64,000 nucleotides of DNA from WS-11 sp964405235 (GTDB taxonomy: Bacteria; Eisenbacteria; RBG-16-71-46): NCBI GenBank assembly GCA_964405235.1, contig CAYONG010000285.1, forward strand, positions 1 to 64,000, read 5' to 3'. Below the pieces are notes generated by a model. The model searched no databases. It worked only from the letters and a program-made list of their open reading frames with translations, and was not told the DNA's origin. The stretch's first letter is position 1; every line of letters starts with the position of its first letter. Shown piece by piece: positions 34,521-42,762 of this stretch. The translations under genes were made by a program, and so were the position numbers.

Positions 34521-36029
34521 CTACAACCACCGCGTGATGACCACTTTCTTGTCGGTGTAGAACTCGACCCCGTCGCGGCCGTGCGCCTTGAGGTCGCCGA
34601 AAAACGATCCCTTCGCACCGCCGAACGGGAAGTAGGCCATCGGCGCCGCGACGCCAATGTTGACGCCCAGCATGCTGGGCTCGACCCGATAGCGGTACTC
34701 GCGCGCCCACTTACCGCTCGAGGTGAAGATGCTGGTCGCGTTGCCGAGGTCGTGCCGGCGCACGATGGCGACCGCCTCGTCGAAGTCCTTCGCACGCATG
34801 AGGCACAGCACCGGCCCGAAGATCTCCTCGCGGCCGATCACCATGTCGGGCGTCACGCCGTCGAAGATGGAGGGGCCGAGGAAGTAGCCGTCGGGGTGCT
34901 TCGCGTCCCGGTAGGCGCGCCCGTCGAGGATGAGCTTCGCCCCTTCGGCCAGACCCTTCTCGATGTAGCCGAGCACCTTCTCGCGGTGCTGCTGGGTGAT
35001 GAGCGGCCCCATCGTGACGCCGGCCTCCTCGCCGCCGCCCACCTTGAGCTTCTTGGTCTCGGCGACCAGCTTGTCACGGATGCGGTCGTAGGCATCCCCG
35101 ACCGCGAGCACCACGCTGTTTGCGAGGCAGCGCTCGCCCGCGCATCCGAAGCACGACTCGGTCGAGATCGCGGCTGCCCGATCCATGTCGGCATCGGGCA
35201 TCACCACGACGAAGTTCTTGGCGCCGCCCAGAGCCTGCACGCGTTTGCCCCTCTCGGCGCCGCGCTTGTAGACGTAGTGGGCGACGGGCGACGAACCCAC
35301 GAACGACACCCCGGCGATCCCCGGGTGGTCGAGGATGGCGTCCACCGATTCCTTGGCGCCGTGCACCAGGTTCACCACGCCCTCGGGGAATCCGGCCTGG
35401 TGCAGCAGCTCGAAGATCTTCACCTGCGAGAGCGGCACCCGCTCGCTGGGCTTGACGATGAACGTGTTCCCGCACGCTACGGCGTAGGGCAGGAACCACA
35501 TCGGCACCATCACCGGGAAGTTGAACGGGGTGATGGCCGCGAACACCCCGAGCGGCTGGCGCACGGTGTGGCAATCGATGCCGGTGGCGATGTCCTCGAG
35601 CGAAGTGCCCTGCATGAGCTGCGGGATCGCCAGCGCGTTGTCGATGTTGTCGATCGCGCGGCGCACCGAGGAACGCGACTCCTCGAGCGTCTTGCCGTGC
35701 TCGCGGGTGCACACACGCGCGATGTCCTCGAAATGCTCCTCGAACAAACTCTTCAGCTTGAAGAGGGGCTTGAGCCGGTTCACGGGCGGCGTCGCGCGCC
35801 AGGCAGGGTAGGCCTTGAGTGCCGCCTGCACCGCGCGGTCGACGTCGGCGGCGCCGCCCAGCGGCACACGCGCGAGCAGCGCATCGGTGGCGGGATTGCG
35901 GACCTCGCCAATGTGGGTCGCGTCCGAGGCGACCCAGCGGCCGCCGATGTAGTTCTGGATGGTGGTGACGGCGTCGCTGGTCGCCGTCTCGTGGCCGTTG
36001 ACGACGGCCTGCTCGCGCGGTGCCGACAT
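34521..36029 (-). CDS. mmsA: CoA-acylating methylmalonate-semialdehyde dehydrogenase
   Basis: A 502-residue aldehyde dehydrogenase that converts methylmalonate or malonate semialdehyde to propionyl-CoA or acetyl-CoA, the last step of thymine/uracil (and valine) breakdown. The start ATG 36029 has GAGGAGG 8 nt upstream (36038-36045). MMSDH hallmarks are YIGGRWVAS, ITPFNFPVMVPMWFLPYAVA, SFVGSSPVAHYVYKRG, QALGGAKNFVVVMPDADMD and CFGCAGERCLANSVV with the catalytic Cys in GERC. It is located just upstream of the pyrimidine genes on the same strand and would take the semialdehyde made from beta-alanine or beta-aminoisobutyrate, but no aminotransferase for that step is in the window. Confidence 0.92.
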   Translation of the reverse strand: MSAPREQAVVNGHETATSDAVTTIQNYIGGRWVASDATHIGEVRNPATDALLARVPLGGAADVDRAVQAALKAYPAWRATPPVNRLKPLFKLKSLFEEHFEDIARVCTREHGKTLEESRSSVRRAIDNIDNALAIPQLMQGTSLEDIATGIDCHTVRQPLGVFAAITPFNFPVMVPMWFLPYAVACGNTFIVKPSERVPLSQVKIFELLHQAGFPEGVVNLVHGAKESVDAILDHPGIAGVSFVGSSPVAHYVYKRGAERGKRVQALGGAKNFVVVMPDADMDRAAAISTESCFGCAGERCLANSVVLAVGDAYDRIRDKLVAETKKLKVGGGEEAGVTMGPLITQQHREKVLGYIEKGLAEGAKLILDGRAYRDAKHPDGYFLGPSIFDGVTPDMVIGREEIFGPVLCLMRAKDFDEAVAIVRRHDLGNATSIFTSSGKWAREYRYRVEPSMLGVNIGVAAPMAYFPFGGAKGSFFGDLKAHGRDGVEFYTDKKVVITRWL

Positions 36030-36152
36030 GGGATATGACCTCCTCGAGGATCGTGAGCCCGGAAGCGCCCACCAAGATACACCCAGGCCGGGTGGGCGTG
36101 GAATCGCCAAACCCGCCGTCGGATACGGGTTCAGGCCGTCCGGCCGCGATGT

Positions 36153-36183
36153 TAGACTGCCGCCCGATCGCTCATCATGGAGG
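36153..36183 (+). promoter_or_regulatory. Promoter -10 (TAGACT) and ribosome-binding site for the first NTase module
   Basis: TAGACT at 36153-36158 with TTCAGG 17 nt before it is a weak sigma-70-like pair. GGAGG at 36179-36183 is 6 nt before ATG 36190 and decides that start over the overlapping out-of-frame ATG at 36177. The -10 context GATGTTAGACTGCCGCC closely resembles GATGGTAGACTCCCGCC at 38657-38673. Confidence 0.45.
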
Positions 36184-36189
36184 CATCCG

Positions 36190-36426
36190 ATGGACCCGGC
36201 CTGGCGCGAGCATCTCGAGGCGCTCAAACGCTTCAATGTGTGGGAGGACGGCCAGCTTCGCGGCCTGCGCCGGGACTATTCGGAGTCGCTCGCCTGGATG
36301 GCCGAGGCGTGGAACCTTGCGCGCCGGACAAATCCCGCCTGGGGATCTCCCAATGGCGGGGAGGAGCAGATCCTTCACCTCGTGAGCTTGCAGCACGCGC
36401 TCGCGAAGGCCCGTCTCGGCCCATGA
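36190..36426 (+). CDS. Small helical protein paired with nucleotidyltransferase 1
   Basis: A 78-residue acidic/aromatic protein (MDPAWREHLEALKRFNVWED...DYSESLAWMAEAWNLARR), predicted all-helical, without membrane segment or known catalytic motif. Its stop overlaps the start of the nucleotidyltransferase gene by ATGA, the arrangement seen for small antitoxin-like proteins with minimal nucleotidyltransferases. GGAGG at 36179-36183 supports the start. I cannot assign a family name. Role as antitoxin, adaptor or substrate of the nucleotidyltransferase is inference from gene order only. Confidence 0.65.
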   Translation: MDPAWREHLEALKRFNVWEDGQLRGLRRDYSESLAWMAEAWNLARRTNPAWGSPNGGEEQILHLVSLQHALAKARLGP

Positions 36427-37016
36427 ACCATCTCGAGGCGGCCCTGCTGGAGGTCGTGGGATTCCTGGAAGCCCGGGGAGCCCGATACATGGTGGTGGGC
36501 GGCTTCGCCTCGCTCCACTGGGGTCGCCAACGACTTACCGAGGACCTCGATTTGACTGTCGAGGTCCAGTTCCCTGCGCTCGCAGGATTCGTCGAAGAAC
36601 TTGGACGTGAGTTCAAGCTCACCGCCAGCGACCCGCTGGAGTTCGCGCGCGTGAATCACCTCATCCGCCTGATGACCCGCGTGTCCGTCCCCGTGGATCT
36701 GATGCTGGCGGCTCTTCCCTTCCAGGTCGCGGCCCTGGATCGTGCTGTGGAGATACCCGTGGGACCCCGAACGGTACGCTTCTGCACACCGGAGGATCTC
36801 GTCATCTACAAGCTCGCGTCTGAAAGGCCACAGGATCACATCGACGTCGATGGCGTGGTCCTGCGCCAGGCCGAGGGGTTGGACCGCAAGTACCTCGACC
36901 GGTACGTTTGCGACCTCGCGGCCGGTCTCGAGCGGCCTGACATACTCAGGATTTACTCAGCCGCCTTGAAGAGAGCAGGACTCCCCGAACTTCCTCCGAA
37001 TCGGGGCACGGTGTGA
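36423..37016 (+). CDS. Minimal nucleotidyltransferase (AbiEii/DUF6036-like) 1
   Basis: A 197-residue pol-beta-type nucleotidyltransferase that may transfer NMP to protein or RNA. The core motif is YMVVGGFASLHWGRQ...TEDLDL (Gly26-Gly27, Asp41 and Asp43) with a third carboxylate in VSVPVDLM (Asp92), so the metal triad is complete. FCTPEDLVIYKLASERPQDHIDVD is the typical C-terminal motif of the AbiEii/MenT-like group. It is coupled to the 78-residue protein upstream and lies 3 nt before the GHKL ATPase gene. A similar but divergent pair lies at 38675-39532. The order suggests a toxin-antitoxin-like or defence function. Confidence 0.8.
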   Translation: MNHLEAALLEVVGFLEARGARYMVVGGFASLHWGRQRLTEDLDLTVEVQFPALAGFVEELGREFKLTASDPLEFARVNHLIRLMTRVSVPVDLMLAALPFQVAALDRAVEIPVGPRTVRFCTPEDLVIYKLASERPQDHIDVDGVVLRQAEGLDRKYLDRYVCDLAAGLERPDILRIYSAALKRAGLPELPPNRGTV

Positions 37017-37019
37017 CCC

Positions 37020-38603
37020 ATGGGTGAGACCCGCGTCGACCTGCATCACCTGCTCGAGGACCTCCGCGACGCATACGCAGGCGCGCTCGAGGAAACCATC
37101 CTCACCGAGATCGTCGCCAATTGCCTCGACTCTGGCGCGGGCCTGATCCGAGTCGTGGCGGAGCCGGCGCTCTCCACCCTCACGGTCGTCGATGATGGCT
37201 CGGGAATGCAGCGGCGCGATCTCGCCCGCTATCACGACATCGCCGCCAGCACCAAGACGCGCGGCGAGGGGATCGGCTTCGCCGGTGTCGGGATCAAGCT
37301 CGGCCTCCTCCTGTGCGAGGAGGTGCTGACCGAGACGCGGCGCGGCAAGAGCCACGTGGCGACGCGCTGGCACCTGGCCTCGCGCCACAAGGCTCCGTGG
37401 AAGTGGGTGCCTCCACCGGGGCTCGTGGTCGAGCGAGGTACCGCGGTGACACTCAAGCTTACCAATCCCCTCTCGCCGCTACTCGACGCCGGGTTCCTCG
37501 AGGGTACGCTGCGCCGCCACTATCAGCCGCTGCTCGAACCCGAGTTCGACGAGCTGCTGCTCGACCACTACCAGAGGGGACTGCGGTTCGAGGTGAACGC
37601 CCGCGCGCTGGAGCGGGCGCGCGTCCGGGCGACCGAGATCGCGCCGCTCGCGGTGAGGATCGGCCGCAAGCGCAAGCCTGCCGCGCTCGGCTACCTGGTG
37701 CGCGAGGCGGCGCCGCTCCCCGAAGAGGCACGGGGCCTCGCGATCACCACGCTCGGCAAGGTCATCAAGCGGGGCTGGGACTGGCTCGGGGTGACTCCGG
37801 CCACCCCTGACCTGATCGGCGGCGTGATCGAGGTGCCGGCGCTGGCCGAGTGTCTGACTCTTAACAAGGCCGACTTCATCCGCACGGGTCCGCGCGGGGC
37901 GACCTACCTCGCCCTGCGCAAGGCGATCCAGGAGGCGGTCGGCTACCAGCTCGCCGCATGGGGCGACGCGCGCGACCAGGCCGAGGAGACCCGCCGGCGC
38001 GCGGCGCGGCCGGTCGAGCGCGACCTGGAGCGCGTGCTGGTGGACCTGGCCGACGAGTTCCCGCTGCTGGGCGCACTGGTCGAGCGTCACGCCGGCGGGC
38101 AGCGCAAGCTGCCGATCGGTCGGTCAGGAGGCGCGGCGGACGCGCATGCGCTGATGGCGGAGTCGGTGAGCGCGCAGGCCGACGCCGCAGTGGCGGTCTC
38201 GGAGGTGGCCGGGATGCCCTCACCCTCCGAGGCGCAGGCGCCCGCCGCGCAGCCCGACGCAAGGCCTGCCGGCGCCGCGCCGCCAGCCGCCCCCGGGCTA
38301 CCCGGCGAGCGCGGCCCGCGACGCCCGACCCGCTACGGACTCACCATCCAGTTCGAGGCGCGTCCCGGCGACCCTGAGATCGGGCGGCTGCGTGAGTCCA
38401 CCGTCTGGGTGAACGAGGCTCACTCTGCCTACAAGCGTGCCGTCGCATCGCGCTCCGAAGGCTACCACCTGGCGCTGGCGGTGGCGCTCGCCCTGGCGCC
38501 GCTCGCGGTGGAGGCGGCGGGCGAGCATGCGTTCGTCACCGCGTTCCTCGACCGATGGGGTGCGGCGCTCGAGACGAGCGGGGGGCGCGGGCGGCGATTG
38601 TAG
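37020..38603 (+). CDS. GHKL (Hsp90/MutL-type) ATPase with long C-terminal region
   Basis: A 527-residue protein with an N-terminal Bergerat ATPase fold: N-box EIVANCLDSGA (Asn34, Asp37), G1 box VVDDGSGM (Asp59, Gly60, Gly62), and lid/G2 GEGIGFAGVGIKLGLLL (about 83-98). The order and spacing resemble HATPase_c_3 proteins such as MutL, MORC and Hsp90 more than sensor kinases, and there is no H-box or receiver domain. Residues about 100-330 may be the S5-like and transducer part. About 370-430 is Ala/Pro-rich linker, followed by a short conserved-looking C-terminal domain (STVWVNEAHSAYKRAVASRS). It starts 3 nt after nucleotidyltransferase 1 and is flanked by two such modules. It is probably an ATP-driven clamp for DNA or protein; role unknown. 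Confidence 0.75.
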   Translation: MGETRVDLHHLLEDLRDAYAGALEETILTEIVANCLDSGAGLIRVVAEPALSTLTVVDDGSGMQRRDLARYHDIAASTKTRGEGIGFAGVGIKLGLLLCEEVLTETRRGKSHVATRWHLASRHKAPWKWVPPPGLVVERGTAVTLKLTNPLSPLLDAGFLEGTLRRHYQPLLEPEFDELLLDHYQRGLRFEVNARALERARVRATEIAPLAVRIGRKRKPAALGYLVREAAPLPEEARGLAITTLGKVIKRGWDWLGVTPATPDLIGGVIEVPALAECLTLNKADFIRTGPRGATYLALRKAIQEAVGYQLAAWGDARDQAEETRRRAARPVERDLERVLVDLADEFPLLGALVERHAGGQRKLPIGRSGGAADAHALMAESVSAQADAAVAVSEVAGMPSPSEAQAPAAQPDARPAGAAPPAAPGLPGERGPRRPTRYGLTIQFEARPGDPEIGRLRESTVWVNEAHSAYKRAVASRSEGYHLALAVALALAPLAVEAAGEHAFVTAFLDRWGAALETSGGRGRRL

Positions 38604-38661
38604 GGGGCCAGCGGTCACCGCTGCGCGATCCCCGCGGCATCGGCGCTCTGCCCGGAGATGG

Positions 38662-38667
38662 TAGACT
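38662..38667 (+). promoter_or_regulatory. -10 box TAGACT for a leaderless start
   Basis: TAGACT ends 7 nt before ATG 38675, and no purine-rich ribosome-binding site lies in that gap. This geometry fits a leaderless transcript that begins at or next to the start codon. It would give the second small protein/nucleotidyltransferase pair its own promoter inside the island. Confidence 0.45.
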
Positions 38668-38674
38668 CCCGCCG

Positions 38675-38947
38675 ATGCTCTTCTCCGATGACACGAGCCC
38701 CGAGGCCGAGCGCGTCCTGGTCGGCCTGCTGCGCGCCAGGGCGCCGGCCGAGCGCCTCTCCTCCGTGTTCCATCTGAACGCGCTCGCCCGCTCGCTGACC
38801 TTCGCCGGGCTCCGCGAGCGCAATCCGGACGCTTCGGACGACGAGATCGAGGCCCGGTACGCCGAGCTGATCCTGGGAACGCAGCTCGCCGCGAGAGTTC
38901 TGGCCACGAGGAAGGCTCGGGGGCTCGGCTCCGGCGCCCGACGGTAG
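38675..38947 (+). CDS. Small helical protein paired with nucleotidyltransferase 2
   Basis: A 90-residue protein (MLFSDDTSPEAERVLVGLLR...APAERLSSVFHLNALARSLT...RERNPDASDDEIEARYAELI). The FSDD...PE start and the helix with NPDASDDEIEAR are features I associate with small proteins found next to nucleotidyltransferase genes in many bacteria; the recollection is qualitative and no search was run. I chose ATG 38675, preceded by a TAGACT box, over an in-frame start at 38555 that lies inside the ATPase gene. It ends 3 nt before the nucleotidyltransferase gene. Antitoxin or adaptor is the likeliest role. Confidence 0.7.
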   Translation: MLFSDDTSPEAERVLVGLLRARAPAERLSSVFHLNALARSLTFAGLRERNPDASDDEIEARYAELILGTQLAARVLATRKARGLGSGARR

Positions 38948-38950
38948 CCG

Positions 38951-39532
38951 ATGCCGAATCCCCAGCTCGAAGCGCTCGGCCGCGTCGTGATGCTGCTCAA
39001 CGCGTGGGGCATCGGTTACTGCATCGGTGGCTCCCTGGCGAGTTCCTACTACGGCGTGAGCCGGACCACCGCGGATGCCGACATCGTCGTCGATCTGCAG
39101 GCTGGACAGCTCGACGCCATGGCCACCGCCCTCGAACCCGAGTTCTACATCAGCCGCGACGCCATGCGTGAGGCGCTTCGCGAGCGGAGGTCGTTCAACG
39201 CCATCCACCTGGACACGTTGTTCAAGGTCGACTTCTTCGTCCTCGGCGACGGACCATTCGATCGCGAAGAGTTCCGGCGACGCGTTCCCAAGCAGCTCGC
39301 CGAGCTCCCCGATGTCCCCGTCACCTTGATGACCGCACAGGACACGGTGCTCAGCAAGCTGCGCTGGTTCCGCTCCGGCGGCGAAGTATCGGACCACCCA
39401 TGGCGGGATGTCCTGGGTGTGCTGGTGGCGTCGGGACCGACCCTTGATGTGACTTACATGGAGCTCTGGGCTGCGTCTCTGGGCGTGAGCGATCTGCTGA
39501 GCCGGGCGAGAGCGGAAGCATCCACGCACTGA
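38951..39532 (+). CDS. Minimal nucleotidyltransferase 2
   Basis: A 193-residue nucleotidyltransferase with YCIGGSLASSYYGVSRTTADADI (Gly26-Gly27, Asp42, Asp44) and the third carboxylate in LFKVDFF (Asp94). The late segment VTLMTAQDTVLSKLRWFRSG...WRDVLGVLV is the usual partner helix of this group. The metal triad is intact. It is clearly not a close copy of the gene at 36423, so the two modules were probably acquired or kept separately. It ends 23 nt before the convergent Nudix gene. Confidence 0.8.
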   Translation: MPNPQLEALGRVVMLLNAWGIGYCIGGSLASSYYGVSRTTADADIVVDLQAGQLDAMATALEPEFYISRDAMREALRERRSFNAIHLDTLFKVDFFVLGDGPFDREEFRRRVPKQLAELPDVPVTLMTAQDTVLSKLRWFRSGGEVSDHPWRDVLGVLVASGPTLDVTYMELWAASLGVSDLLSRARAEASTH

Positions 39533-39555
39533 AGCACCCCCTGCTGACCGCCCCG

Positions 39556-40074
39556 TCACCCCAGCCTTCGCCTCACCTCCCGCAGCACTGCGCTCATGTG
39601 CTTCCACGCGAGCCGCGCCCCGCTGCGCCCGATCCGCGCCAGCGGCATCCACTCGGCGCTCGCCGCGTCATCGGCGGCGCGCGGCACGCCCGAGCGCCAG
39701 CGCGCAAGCCAGTAGAAGTTCATGGTCGGGAAGTATCCGAAGCCCCTGAGGTGGTAGCGGTCCCAGAAATAGCCTAGCGGCTCGATCCTACCAACGCGCA
39801 GCCCGGTCTCCTCGCGCAGCTCGCGCCGTGCCGCCTCATCGATCGCCTCGTTCGCGTCCACGAACCCGCCCGGGAAGTCCAGGAAGCCGCGGCGCGGCGG
39901 GTGTCCGCGCCTCAGCATCAGGAGCGCGCCGGCCTTCGCCACGATTATCCCGGCGCACGGACGCGGGTAGTCGAACATGAGGTAGCGACAGCGTGGGCAG
40001 CGGATCTTTCGCGGATCGTCACCAACGGTGCGCGAGACCGGGCGCCCGCAACGCGCGCAAGGAAAGGAGATCAC
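39556..40074 (-). CDS. Nudix hydrolase with N-terminal zinc ribbon
   Basis: A 172-residue protein. An N-terminal zinc ribbon (CARCGRP ... CPRCRYLMF) precedes a complete Nudix box, GGFVDANEAIDEAARRELRE then ETGL, in the GX5EX7REUXEEXGU pattern. Such enzymes hydrolyse nucleoside diphosphates linked to other groups; the zinc ribbon is shared with NudC-type and YjhB-like NUDIX proteins, but the exact substrate cannot be read. Its start overlaps the stop of the phosphodiester-glycosidase-like gene by ATGA, so it is the second gene of that pair. Confidence 0.9.
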   Translation of the reverse strand: MISFPCARCGRPVSRTVGDDPRKIRCPRCRYLMFDYPRPCAGIIVAKAGALLMLRRGHPPRRGFLDFPGGFVDANEAIDEAARRELREETGLRVGRIEPLGYFWDRYHLRGFGYFPTMNFYWLARWRSGVPRAADDAASAEWMPLARIGRSGARLAWKHMSAVLREVRRRLG

Positions 40075-40901
40075 CGCGCCACCACCGCGATCACCGCCGG
40101 GAGCGGCACCTTGGCCCCCGGGGCATCCGGCGCGTCACCCGGTCCCTTCCACGGCCCGAAGCTGGCGTAGTGGAAGGGCGGGGTGCTCACGCACAGCTCT
40201 GCCTCGTAGCCGCCGTCCATGGACATCGCGTGCGAAAGACCAATCGGCGCCTGCTGCAGCAGCTGCGCGAAATCCCACAGCGTATAGCCGCCCTCGCTGG
40301 TGATCACCAGGATGCGGCCCTTGCCGTCCTGGGCGACCACCGTGCGGTTCGCGACCACGTCGGTCTTGCGGATGCGCAGGCGCCCGTCGTGGTCGAAGAG
40401 CATGAAGGACTGCGCCACCTCGCGCCATCCGGGGGCGATGGGATCGAGCGGATCGCGGTCCAGGTCGAGCACCCGGACCGCTGAGCGGCCGTCGTCCGGA
40501 GAGGCGACCAGCGCCGCCTTAAACCCGGGATGAAGTCGCTTCGAGACCCGAACGCCGTCGCTGACCAGCAGGCCCATGTAAGAGAGGTCAGGGTAGTACT
40601 GACCGGCGTTGAAGACGGCGAGGGCGCCGGTGTGCTGCTGCCACTCCACGATCGAAAGCGGCACCCCGCCCGGGTCGCGCGAGTAGTGGTGAACGCGCAG
40701 GCGAACGTTCGCGGGGTCGAGCCGCAGGACGGCGATCTCCGAGGAGCCACGACGGCAGTACGGGTCGCCCCGCAGTGTCGTGAACTCCATCCCGTCGCGG
40801 AGCGCGCGCCAGCGCGGGCCGCCCGCCCCGCGCACGAGCGACAGCGCGAGCGCGCACAGTCCGGCCAGGACCAGCAGGATCAGCGTGCGGCGGAGCGGCA
40901 T
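40071..40901 (-). CDS. Phosphodiester glycosidase (NAGPA/DUF2233)-like exported protein
   Basis: A 276-residue protein with an N-terminal membrane/signal segment (RRTLILLVLAGLCALALSLV). The mature part shows the NAGPA-family pattern: ALAVFNAGQYY near 110, NRTVVAQDGKGRILVITSEG near 210, and a late SHAMSMDGGYEAEL, which matches the family's conserved MDGGGS-like motif. NAGPA-type enzymes remove GlcNAc from phosphodiesters of glycans or wall polymers. I chose ATG 40901 as the start nearest the hydrophobic segment; an in-frame start at 41033 would add 44 non-hydrophobic residues. It is coupled to the Nudix gene. Confidence 0.75.
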   Translation of the reverse strand: MPLRRTLILLVLAGLCALALSLVRGAGGPRWRALRDGMEFTTLRGDPYCRRGSSEIAVLRLDPANVRLRVHHYSRDPGGVPLSIVEWQQHTGALAVFNAGQYYPDLSYMGLLVSDGVRVSKRLHPGFKAALVASPDDGRSAVRVLDLDRDPLDPIAPGWREVAQSFMLFDHDGRLRIRKTDVVANRTVVAQDGKGRILVITSEGGYTLWDFAQLLQQAPIGLSHAMSMDGGYEAELCVSTPPFHYASFGPWKGPGDAPDAPGAKVPLPAVIAVVAR

Positions 40902-41309
40902 GGCGCGGGCATTCTCGTCGTCAGGCGCGCGTCGAGTCAACGCGCGGGCCGGCTGCGTGACCGACGGAGATATCGCGGGCTTCGTGATGAGTCCTCGACG
41001 TGGCAGCACCCGCGCACCGTGGAGTCGTGACACGGTCGGGGAGCCCGACGTACTCGGCGGTGTCGCAATCCGGACTCTCGTGGGCTTCGGACGCTCCGGC
41101 GTGCGCGAACCGTTCCTGTGGTCTCGCAGCGTCTTGCGAGTCTTCTCGCATCCCTCCGCCCGACTGGCACGCCGCCTGCCCTCTACCTGCGCGCCTCGTG
41201 CTTCCCCGCACGGAACACCGGCTCGCGCGACTTCGCCCTCCCCGTGCGTGAGACCGGCCGGCGTTTACGACCAGCCCTGCTCACTCGTCGCCGCCGTCAG
41301 GGAGAAGAC
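40902..41309. other. 408-nt divergent intergenic region
   Basis: Separates the NAGPA-like gene (minus) from a secreted protein gene (plus). Open frames here are Arg/Pro-rich and look non-coding. A GGGAGAA ribosome-binding site for the plus gene lies at 41300-41306. I see no convincing promoter pair, hairpin or RNA gene. Confidence 0.3.
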
Positions 41310-41978
41310 ATGCATCCAGCGGGTCACTTCACCGCGACGGCCCTCGGCCTTCTCGCGACGCTCGCCGCGGTCCCGGCGCAGCCTGCCTCCACAACCGTTT
41401 CCGCCACGCTGCGCTGGACGGCCCCGGGTGACGACGGCATGGTCGGACGCGCGCAGGCATACATGCTGCGCTACTCGACCGTGCCGATCACCGATGCCAA
41501 CTTCGGCAGCGCCACACCGGTCGCGGGGGGCCCGGCGCCCAGGCCTCCGGGCTCGCTCGAGACCTTCGCGGTCACCGGGCTTGCCCCGAGCACGGTTTAC
41601 TTCTTCGCGATCAAGACCTCGGACGACGCCGGGAACTGGTCGGTGCTCTCGAACGTGGCGTCCTTTCCGGCCCTGATGACCGGCGTCGAAGATCCTCCCG
41701 CCGCCCTCTCGTTCTGGGCCCCGTGGCCCAATCCCGCGCGCACCTCGCTGCGGTGCACCTTCACGCTGCCGGGGCCGGCCATGTTCCAGGTGGATGCGTT
41801 CAGCGTTGATGGCCGCCACGTCAGCCACCTCGCGAGCGGATGGCGACCGGCCGGCCGGGGAGAGGTCACATGGGATTTGCGCGATGATGAGGGGCATCGG
41901 GTGCCCGCAGGCGTCTACCTGGTGCGTGCGCGCCTGGGCGGGGACATCCTGACGAGGCGCGTGGCGGTCGTTCCGTGA
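41310..41978 (+). CDS. Secreted fibronectin-III protein with C-terminal sorting domain
   Basis: A 222-residue protein. ATG 41310 follows GGGAGAA and opens a signal peptide (MHPAGHFTATALGLLATLAAVPAQPA). Residues about 28-125 form a FnIII domain (TLRWTAPGDDGMVGRAQAY, the terminal AIKTSDDAGNWSVLSNV), and about 140-222 a FlgD/Por-like sorting domain (WAPWPNPARTSLRCTFTLPG...VTWDLRDDEG...VPAGVYLVRARLGGD). The sorting end is strikingly like those of the 9966-17927 and 21857-23770 proteins. It was probably once the end of a larger exported protein or is a stand-alone surface module. It converges on the TPR-like gene. Confidence 0.8.
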   Translation: MHPAGHFTATALGLLATLAAVPAQPASTTVSATLRWTAPGDDGMVGRAQAYMLRYSTVPITDANFGSATPVAGGPAPRPPGSLETFAVTGLAPSTVYFFAIKTSDDAGNWSVLSNVASFPALMTGVEDPPAALSFWAPWPNPARTSLRCTFTLPGPAMFQVDAFSVDGRHVSHLASGWRPAGRGEVTWDLRDDEGHRVPAGVYLVRARLGGDILTRRVAVVP

Positions 41979-41997
41979 ACCGCGGACCTGGCCGGGA

Positions 41998-42672
41998 CTA
42001 CGCTGCGCGGTTGTCCGCGTCGTCGTCGGGGAACTCGCCCTCGCCGCGCTCCCACCCTTCGAGATCCTCGTCGCTCCACAGATCGCCCTGCCGGTCCTCG
42101 TCGGCCATCTCGAAGCGCGAGGCCGCTTGCTGACCGGCGTCCGGCTCGCCCGCGGCACCTGCAGCGCCCGCCGCGCCGGCATCCTCGTGAAACGCAGAGA
42201 GCGCCTCGAGGTCGCGGCGCGCGGGCTCGTAGCCGGGATGGATCCAGAGCACGTGCTGGAGCAGCCGCACCGCCTCCTCGGCGGCGCCGAGCTGCAGGCA
42301 GGCCGACGCGGCGAGGTAGTGGAGCTCGGGATGATGCGGGGCGAACGACAGTCCGCGCAGCGCCCGTGCGAGTCCCGCACGCAGCTTGCCGCGCCGCAGC
42401 GCGTCCGCGGATGCGGAGGCCAGCGCCACCGCGGCGCCAACGTCGGGCGGGGTGTAGAGGCCGGGGATGTGTCGCTTGAGCTCGGTGAGCGCCCGGCCCA
42501 TGGAGAGGCGGACGATAGGATCGAGGGTGCGGGCGCGTTCGGCGGCGACGCGATCCGCCAGATGCGCGAAAACGACCGCGATCTCGTCGAGCGAGGGGCG
42601 TGACGACTCGGACACGAGCGCTTCCTCCAGCTTGAGTGCGATGTTCACGGCAGACGTATCTGTGTGCTTCAT
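41998..42672 (-). CDS. TPR-like helical cytoplasmic protein of unknown function
   Basis: A 224-residue protein without signal peptide. Residues about 15-140 are helical, with a TPR-like pair (LHYLAASACLQLGAAEEAVR, LLQHVLWIHPGYEPARRDLE), and the C-terminal 60 residues are Ala/Gly repeats (AGAAGAAGAAG) followed by a strongly acidic tail (GEGEFPDDDADN). I do not recognise the family. It lies 90 nt after the YdjM-like gene on the same strand; the gap shows no hairpin, so cotranscription is possible. It is possibly a docking protein. Confidence 0.6.
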   Translation of the reverse strand: MKHTDTSAVNIALKLEEALVSESSRPSLDEIAVVFAHLADRVAAERARTLDPIVRLSMGRALTELKRHIPGLYTPPDVGAAVALASASADALRRGKLRAGLARALRGLSFAPHHPELHYLAASACLQLGAAEEAVRLLQHVLWIHPGYEPARRDLEALSAFHEDAGAAGAAGAAGEPDAGQQAASRFEMADEDRQGDLWSDEDLEGWERGEGEFPDDDADNRAA

Positions 42673-42762
42673 CGGCAGGAGATGTCAGGGGCTGAAGCGG
42701 CTCGATGCGCGACCCGGGGCGGGCGCGATCCAGAAGCGAGGGTGTAGGCGACTCCGGCCGGC

